Shown: positions 14,243 through 18,846 of the stretch, piece after piece
Layout of the letters: each line of letters begins with the position of its first letter
Numbering within the stretch: the first letter of the stretch is position 1
Assembly (NCBI GenBank): GCA_017560285.1
Contig: JAFYOG010000107.1
Span: forward strand, 1 to 18,846
Source of the DNA: Clostridia bacterium
GTDB taxonomy: Bacteria > Bacillota > Clostridia > Oscillospirales > CAG-382
Direction of reading: 5' to 3'
Length of the DNA stretch: 18,846 nt
Notes under the pieces: generated by a model
Told to the model about the DNA's origin: nothing
Databases searched by the model: none
Seen by the model: the letters and a program-made list of their open reading frames with translations, nothing else
Program-made: the position numbers and the translations under genes

Positions 14243-15631
14243 TTATTTGTTCATTAATTTTTTATCAATGGCGCTTGCTGCGGTTTTACCTGCGCCCATT
14301 GCAAGAATAACGGTTGCCGCGCCTGTAACTGCATCGCCGCCGGCATATACGTTCTCGCGGGAGGTTAAACCGTCTTCGTCGGCAATAATGCCGCCCCATC
14401 TTTCGGTATCTAAACCTTCGGTGGTAGATTTAATAAGGGGGTTGGGGGAAGTGCCGATAGCCATAATTACACAATCAACGTCCAAAACAAATTCGCTGCC
14501 TTCTTTAACAACGGGACGTCTTCTGCCGGATGCATCGGGCTCGCCTAAGGTCATTTCAACGCATTCCATACCGCATACCATACCGTTTTCGCCCTTAAGA
14601 ATACGGGTGGGGTTGGTAAGCAGCTTAAAGATAATTCCTTCTTCCTTAGCGTGCTCTACTTCTTCGGCACGGGCAGGGAGCTCGCTTTCGCCGCGACGGT
14701 ATACTATATAAACCTCCTCTGCGCCCAAACGAAGTGCGCTTCTTGCCGCGTCCATAGCAACGTTACCGCCGCCGCAAACAGCAACCTTCTTTGCACGGTA
14801 GATAGGTGTTTTGCTGTCATCGCGGTAAGCCTTCATAAGGTTAATACGGGTTAAAAATTCGTTGGCGGAATAAACGCCCTTTAAATTTTCGCCCTCTATA
14901 CCCATAAACTTGGGAAGACCTGCGCCGGAGCCGATAAATACAGCCTCGAAGCCTTCTTCCTTCATAAGCTCATCAATAGAAATCGTTCTGCCCACAACGT
15001 AATTGGTGCGGATATCAACACCCAACGCCTTTAAGGTTTCGATTTCCTTGGCAACGATAGCCTTGGGCAAACGGAATTCGGGAATACCGTAAACCAAAAC
15101 GCCCCCTGCTACGTGGAACGCCTCGAAAACGGTAACGTCGTAGCCCTTCTTTGCCAAATCGCCTGCGCAGGTAAGACCTGCAGGGCCGGAACCGATAACC
15201 GCAACCTTGTGGCCGTTGCTTTCGGGCTTAGCGGGAAGTTCTTTGCAGTTGGCATTGTGGTAATCGGCAACAAAGCGTTCCAACCTGCCAATGGCAACGG
15301 GTTCGCCCTTTATACCGCGAACGCATTTGCTTTCGCACTGTGATTCCTGGGGGCAAACTCTGCCGCAAACCGCGGGCAGAGAGCTCTGGCGGGAAATAAT
15401 ATTATATGCTTCTTCAAATTCGCCCTTGGCAACAAAAGCCAAGAATTCGGGAATATCGATCTTTACGGGGCAGCCTGCCACGCAGGAGCGGTTCTTACAG
15501 CCAAGACAGCGCTGTGCTTCGTCAACCGCCTGCTCGGGGGTGTAGCCAAGAGCAACCTCATTAAAGTTTCTTGCGCGGACCTTAGGGTCCTGATGGGGCA
15601 TTTCGTTCTTTTTCAAAGACATATTAGCCAT
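14243..15631 (-). CDS. nfnB: NADPH-dependent ferredoxin:NAD+ oxidoreductase large subunit NfnB (GltD-like)
   Basis: 462 residues. The N-terminus binds two [4Fe-4S] clusters, with ligands from C42, C45, C50, C54 and C89, C93, C99, C103. FAD and NADPH Rossmann folds follow, V-I-G-S-G-P-A-G (145-152) and V-C-G-G-G-N (285-290). Automatic pipelines often call such proteins glutamate synthase small subunit. The directly upstream nfnA-type partner and the absence of a glutamate synthase large subunit point instead to NfnAB. That cytosolic complex couples reduction of NADP+ by NADH to reduction by ferredoxin (electron bifurcation in reverse). The ribosome binding site is an unusual AAAGGGGGA about 11 bases from the start. 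Met 4 is another possible start. Confidence 0.88.
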   Translation of the reverse strand: MANMSLKKNEMPHQDPKVRARNFNEVALGYTPEQAVDEAQRCLGCKNRSCVAGCPVKIDIPEFLAFVAKGEFEEAYNIISRQSSLPAVCGRVCPQESQCESKCVRGIKGEPVAIGRLERFVADYHNANCKELPAKPESNGHKVAVIGSGPAGLTCAGDLAKKGYDVTVFEAFHVAGGVLVYGIPEFRLPKAIVAKEIETLKALGVDIRTNYVVGRTISIDELMKEEGFEAVFIGSGAGLPKFMGIEGENLKGVYSANEFLTRINLMKAYRDDSKTPIYRAKKVAVCGGGNVAMDAARSALRLGAEEVYIVYRRGESELPARAEEVEHAKEEGIIFKLLTNPTRILKGENGMVCGMECVEMTLGEPDASGRRRPVVKEGSEFVLDVDCVIMAIGTSPNPLIKSTTEGLDTERWGGIIADEDGLTSRENVYAGGDAVTGAATVILAMGAGKTAASAIDKKLMNK

Positions 15632-15649
15632 TTTAAATATCCCCCTTTC

Positions 15650-16495
15650 TTAGCATTCCACCTGCTTGTTAAGCAGGTTGCAGGTTTCTTCATAAGCGTG
15701 GCGTTCAAAATCCTTATACATAGAGCCACGTTCCATAGCTTCGTCAAAATCTACCAAGTGACCGTCGAAATCGGGGCCGTCAACACAAGCGAACTTAACC
15801 TCGCCGCCAACGGTCAAGCGGCAACCGCCGCACATACCCGTACCATCTATCATAATGGGGTTCATACTAACGGTGGTCTTAATGCCGTATTCCTTGGTAA
15901 GCTTGCAAACAAACTTCATCATAATAAGGGGACCGATAGCGATAACCTCGTCGTATTGCTCGCCGCTTTCGATCAATTTCTTTAATGCGTCGGTAACCAA
16001 GCCCTTTTCGCCGGCAGAGCCGTCGTCGGACATAATAATATATTTATCGCTGCAGGCTTCAAATTCGTTTTGAAGTATAACAAGGTCCTTGTTACGGAAT
16101 CCAACCACAGAATGCACCTCGGCACCGATATCGTGGAACTTCTTTGCCACGGGCAACGCGATAGCGCAGCCAACGCCGCCGCCTATAACCGCAACCTTTT
16201 TTCTGCCCTCGGTTTCGGTAGGCTTGCCCAAGGGACCCACGAAATCGCTTATATATTCGCCCTGCTGTTTAGAATCCAAAAGCTTTGTGGTGCCGCCAAC
16301 TATCTGGTAAATAATTGTAACGGTGCCCTTTGCGGCATCGTAATCGGCAATGGTAAGGGGGATTCTTTCGCCTTCTTCGTCAACACGAAGAATAATAAAC
16401 TGACCGGGCTGTGCTTTTTTTGCAATAGCGGGAGCTTCGATGACCATTTTGGTAACGGTGGGGTTTAAAGACTCCTTGCATACTATCTTATACAT
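15650..16495 (-). CDS. nfnA: Electron-bifurcating transhydrogenase small subunit NfnA
   Basis: 281 residues of the dihydroorotate dehydrogenase electron-transfer subunit (PyrK) / ferredoxin-NADP reductase type. R44-I-P-L-T contacts FAD, and V-I-G-G-G-V-G (103-109) binds NAD. The C-terminal region D217-G-T-G-M-C222-G-G-C225 with C237 holds a [2Fe-2S] cluster. Three Cys with a nearby Asp fit the known 3-Cys/1-Asp ligation of NfnA. It forms a heterodimer with the product of the next gene (18 bases downstream). PyrK is less likely because no pyrD is nearby and the partner is GltD-like. It is read from a strong promoter with a 16-bp direct repeat around it. Confidence 0.88.
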   Translation of the reverse strand: MYKIVCKESLNPTVTKMVIEAPAIAKKAQPGQFIILRVDEEGERIPLTIADYDAAKGTVTIIYQIVGGTTKLLDSKQQGEYISDFVGPLGKPTETEGRKKVAVIGGGVGCAIALPVAKKFHDIGAEVHSVVGFRNKDLVILQNEFEACSDKYIIMSDDGSAGEKGLVTDALKKLIESGEQYDEVIAIGPLIMMKFVCKLTKEYGIKTTVSMNPIMIDGTGMCGGCRLTVGGEVKFACVDGPDFDGHLVDFDEAMERGSMYKDFERHAYEETCNLLNKQVEC

Positions 16496-16509
16496 AATTT
16501 TACACCTGC

Positions 16510-16525
16510 TTTTCTTGCAACAGTT
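16510..16525. repeat. 16-bp direct repeat, copy 1 (nfnA leader)
   Basis: TTTTCTTGCAACAGTT on the plus strand, identical to 16556-16571 and 46 bases from it. This copy lies in the nfnA leader, between the transcription start and the ribosome binding site. Confidence 0.75.
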
Positions 16526-16537
16526 ATTAGTTGTATA

Positions 16538-16566
16538 ATTATATCACTATTTGCATTTTCTTGCAA
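16538..16566 (-). promoter_or_regulatory. Sigma-A promoter of nfnA-nfnB-nrdR
   Basis: On the minus strand TTGCAA (16561-16566), 17 bases, TATAAT (16538-16543). The -35 lies inside the second copy of the 16-bp direct repeat. Confidence 0.8.
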
Positions 16567-16571
16567 CAGTT
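16556..16571. repeat. 16-bp direct repeat, copy 2 (over the nfnA -35 box)
   Basis: Identical to 16510-16525. It covers the -35 of the nfnA promoter. Two identical sites, one over the promoter and one downstream of the start, are typical of a repressor acting at both sites. Confidence 0.75.
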
Positions 16572-16586
16572 TTTATTTATTTTTTA

Positions 16587-16615
16587 TTGATTATCGGTGG
16601 AATAATATGTATAAT
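16587..16615 (+). promoter_or_regulatory. Sigma-A promoter of the deaminase-ahcY operon
   Basis: TTGATT (16587-16592), 17 bases, TATAAT (16610-16615). The leader is only about 25 bases with TGGAGG before the start, so there is no room for a SAM or SAH riboswitch. It is divergent from the nfnA promoter. Confidence 0.7.
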
Positions 16616-16646
16616 ATAATTAATAAAAGCGCTTGGAGGCACAAAA

Positions 16647-17903
16647 ATGAAGCTTCTTGTAAAAAATATTCTTTTGCCCCGTAACGGTGCAACCGAAAAT
16701 ACCGATATTTACATAACCGACGGCGTTATAACCGCTATCGGTACAGAACCCAAAGGCTTTGTTGCCGACGAAATTTTGGACGGAGAGGGCAGGCTTGCTA
16801 TCCCCGCATTTGTAAACTCCCACACCCACGATTATATGACGGTGCTTAGAGGTATTGCCGACGATATGCCCTTTATGAAATGGCTCTTCGAGGGTGTTAT
16901 GCCAAGGGAAGAAAAGCTTAACAGAGAGCAATCCTATTGGAGCGCGCTTTTGGGCTGTGCCGAAATGATAAAGCGCGGCACCGGCACCTTTTTGGATATG
17001 CACATTATCGGCGGTGCATCGGCACAGGCGGCAATAGACAGCGGTATGCGCGCCTGCGTTTCCCGCGGGTTGGTGGGCAGCGAGGGCGGTCAGCGCCGTC
17101 TTGACGAGCAGCTTGCCGAAATAGAGGAATTTAAAGGCTACGATAACATATCCTATATGCTTGCACCCCACGCAATATATACCTGCGACGCACCCTTTTT
17201 AAAGAAGGTTTCGGCAGAGGCGCAAAGAATGGGCTTGCGTATTCATACCCACCTTGCCGAAAGCGTAACCGAGTTTAACGATTGTATAAAAGAGCACGGC
17301 TGTACCCCCACCGAATATATGCATTCCTTGGGAATTTTCGAGAACAAAACCGTTGCGGCGCACTGTATTCAGCTTACCGACAGGGATATAGAAATTCTTG
17401 CCCAAAACGGCGTTAGCGTTGCCACCAACCCCCGCAGTAACCTAAAATTAGGTAACGGCATTGCCCGTATTTACGACCTGGATAAAGCAGGGGTAAACGT
17501 GTGCATCGGCACCGATTCCGCCGCCAGCAACAACGCGTTGAATATGTTTGCCGAGCTTAATTACTGCGCCCTTTTGCAAAAGGGCAAAAACGGCGACAGC
17601 ACCGCTATTCCCGCCCAAAAGGCGTTTGAATTTGCCACCGTTAACGGCGCAAAGGCAATAGGTATAGAAAAGCTTGGTAAAATAGAAGAGGGCTGGAAGG
17701 CAGATATAACCCTTTTAGATTTAAAGGTGCCCCAGATGGTTCCCTTCCGCGAGCCTTATTCTATGGTTTGCTACTGTGCCGACGGCAGCGAAACCGACAG
17801 CGTAATTCTAAACGGCAAAATTGTTATGAAGCATAAACAGCTGTTAACCATCGACGAGGAACAGCTTTATTATAACGTAAATAAGATAGCAGAGGTAATT
17901 TAA
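16647..17903 (+). CDS. mtaD: 5-methylthioadenosine / S-adenosylhomocysteine deaminase
   Basis: 418 residues of the amidohydrolase superfamily. Metal and catalytic residues are visible: N-S-H59-T-H61, H-T-H202-L-A-E205, H239-C-I-Q and G-T-D290-S. R140, R150 and R151 lie where the Thermotoga enzyme TM0936 binds the homocysteine carboxylate. Enzymes of this group remove the 6-amino group from S-adenosylhomocysteine, methylthioadenosine or adenosine, giving the inosyl product. TGGAGG lies 8 bases before ATG. The stop is followed after two bases by an AhcY-type gene, so the two steps are very likely sequential. Other deaminases of the SsnA/Atz type are possible, but the AhcY neighbour favours this call. 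Confidence 0.85.
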   Translation: MKLLVKNILLPRNGATENTDIYITDGVITAIGTEPKGFVADEILDGEGRLAIPAFVNSHTHDYMTVLRGIADDMPFMKWLFEGVMPREEKLNREQSYWSALLGCAEMIKRGTGTFLDMHIIGGASAQAAIDSGMRACVSRGLVGSEGGQRRLDEQLAEIEEFKGYDNISYMLAPHAIYTCDAPFLKKVSAEAQRMGLRIHTHLAESVTEFNDCIKEHGCTPTEYMHSLGIFENKTVAAHCIQLTDRDIEILAQNGVSVATNPRSNLKLGNGIARIYDLDKAGVNVCIGTDSAASNNALNMFAELNYCALLQKGKNGDSTAIPAQKAFEFATVNGAKAIGIEKLGKIEEGWKADITLLDLKVPQMVPFREPYSMVCYCADGSETDSVILNGKIVMKHKQLLTIDEEQLYYNVNKIAEVI

Positions 17904-17905
17904 AA

Positions 17906-18846
17906 ATGTCCGAAATAAGAGATATTAATCTTTGGCAAAGCGGCGAGCAAAAGATTCAATGGGTAAAAAGCAATATGGACCTTTTGCGGGGCATAGAGGA
18001 AGAATTTATAAAAACCAAGCCCTTTTTGGGTAAAAGAATAGCACTTTCGGTGCATTTAGAGGCAAAAACCGCTTATCTTTGCCGTGTTTTGGCAAGCGGC
18101 GGGGCAGAAATGTATATAACCGGCTCTAACCCCCTTTCCACGCAGGATGACGTTGCGGCGGCTTTGGTAAAGGGCGGCTTAAACGTTTATGCTTGGCACG
18201 GCTGTACAGACGAGGAATACAACCGCCATATTTCGATGGTTATTTCCGAGGGTAAGCCCCATATTATTATCGACGACGGCGGCGATTTGGTAAACCTTAT
18301 CCACACAAAATACCGCCACCTTTTGCCCAACGTTATCGGCGGCTGCGAGGAAACCACCACAGGCATAATCCGCCTGCAGGCTATGGCAAAAGAGGGTGCT
18401 TTGGAATTCCCTATGGTTTTGGTAAACGATGCCGATTGCAAGCATCTGTTCGATAACCGCTACGGCACGGGTCAATCGGTTTGGGACGGCATTAACCGTA
18501 CCACAAACCTTATTGTAGCAGGCAAAAAGGTTGTTGTTGCAGGCTACGGCTGGTGCGGCAAGGGCGTGGCAATGCGTGCCAAGGGCTTGGGCGCAAGCGT
18601 TATCGTTACCGAAATTAACCCCATACGCGCAATGGAGGCTGTTATGGACGGCTTTGCGGTTATGCCTATGGCAGAGGCGGCAAAGCAGGGCGATTTCTTC
18701 TGTACCGTAACCGGCGATTGCGAAATTATAACCACACAGCACTTCCCCTTGCTAAAGGACGGCGCTATTCTTACCAACGCAGGGCATTTTGACGTAGAGG
18801 TAGATATGAACGCACTGCGGGAATACGCCGTGGAAAGCTTTGTTGC
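17906..18846 (+). CDS. AhcY-type homocysteinase, probable S-inosylhomocysteine hydrolase (3' truncated)
   Basis: The first 313 residues are visible, of roughly 400-420 in the family. The gene runs off the window. It starts two bases after the deaminase gene. Visible motifs are H50-L-E52-A-K54-T-A, N-P-L-S-T-Q-D-D, D123-D-G-G-D (catalytic Asp), E149-T-T-T-G, K179-x-x-x-D183-N (catalytic Lys and Asp) and the NAD-binding G213-Y-G-W-C-G-K-G. Classical S-adenosylhomocysteinases have T and E or Q where E52 and K54 stand, and those residues contact adenine. The H-L-E-x-K-T-A form is the one I associate with archaeal and Thermotoga-type enzymes. With the deaminase next to it, the likely reaction is S-inosylhomocysteine to inosine and homocysteine. 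Family membership is certain; substrate preference is inferred. Confidence 0.9.
   Translation, partial: MSEIRDINLWQSGEQKIQWVKSNMDLLRGIEEEFIKTKPFLGKRIALSVHLEAKTAYLCRVLASGGAEMYITGSNPLSTQDDVAAALVKGGLNVYAWHGCTDEEYNRHISMVISEGKPHIIIDDGGDLVNLIHTKYRHLLPNVIGGCEETTTGIIRLQAMAKEGALEFPMVLVNDADCKHLFDNRYGTGQSVWDGINRTTNLIVAGKKVVVAGYGWCGKGVAMRAKGLGASVIVTEINPIRAMEAVMDGFAVMPMAEAAKQGDFFCTVTGDCEIITTQHFPLLKDGAILTNAGHFDVEVDMNALREYAVESFV

Noticed and set aside
14243..15631. Glutamate synthase small subunit
   Set aside because: No large subunit is present and an NfnA-type partner is directly upstream, so NfnB fits better.
16616..16646. SAM or SAH riboswitch before the deaminase-ahcY operon
   Set aside because: The predicted leader is about 25 bases, too short for any known class.
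16620..17171. Open frame of 183 codons on the minus strand
   Set aside because: It is antisense to the deaminase gene and overlaps its promoter region; the product has no coherent fold signature.

Overview
The window reads as chromosomal DNA of an anaerobic, low-to-moderate GC Firmicute of the class Clostridia, most likely an uncultured gut or rumen lineage. The reasons are strong AGGAGG-type ribosome binding sites, near-consensus sigma-A promoters, U-tract terminators, three proteins ending in type I dockerin domains, an electron-bifurcating NfnAB pair and an NrdR. No tRNA, rRNA, CRISPR array or transposase gene was seen. The genus cannot be fixed from the sequence.

Left part (1-5150). A dockerin-bearing extracellular protein runs in from outside the window. 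A small AT-rich gene resembling Imm40-type immunity proteins follows, flanked on both sides by copies of the same compound palindromic repeat. On the minus strand lies a compact four-gene cassette of phage origin: a BppU-like baseplate protein, a coiled-coil membrane protein, a small holin-like protein and an endolysin-type amidase. The amidase carries a dockerin at its C-terminus, which is the most unusual feature here. The cassette has terminators on both sides and no other phage genes. A small secreted or anchored membrane protein with its own consensus promoter lies upstream of it.

Middle (5150-10310). nagA and a ROK-family kinase-like gene overlap in an operon for amino-sugar use or recycling. 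A long-chain acyl-CoA synthetase-type gene converges on them through a shared bidirectional terminator. It diverges from a DUF1836 putative regulator. The acyl-CoA synthetase promoter has a perfect inverted repeat filling the space between -35 and -10.

Right part (10310-18846). On the minus strand, nfnA, nfnB and nrdR run together, followed after a hairpin by a large secreted metallophosphoesterase ending in the same Cys-repeat plus dockerin tail as the first gene. On the plus strand, divergent from nfnA, an MTA/SAH deaminase is followed two bases later by an AhcY-type hydrolase cut by the window end. That AhcY has the H-L-E-A-K-T-A signature rather than the usual adenine-binding residues. 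The pair therefore suggests recycling of S-adenosylhomocysteine by way of S-inosylhomocysteine.

Common threads are extracellular or cell-wall functions (three dockerin proteins, amidase, NagA/ROK) and redox/one-carbon housekeeping (NfnAB, NrdR, deaminase/AhcY).
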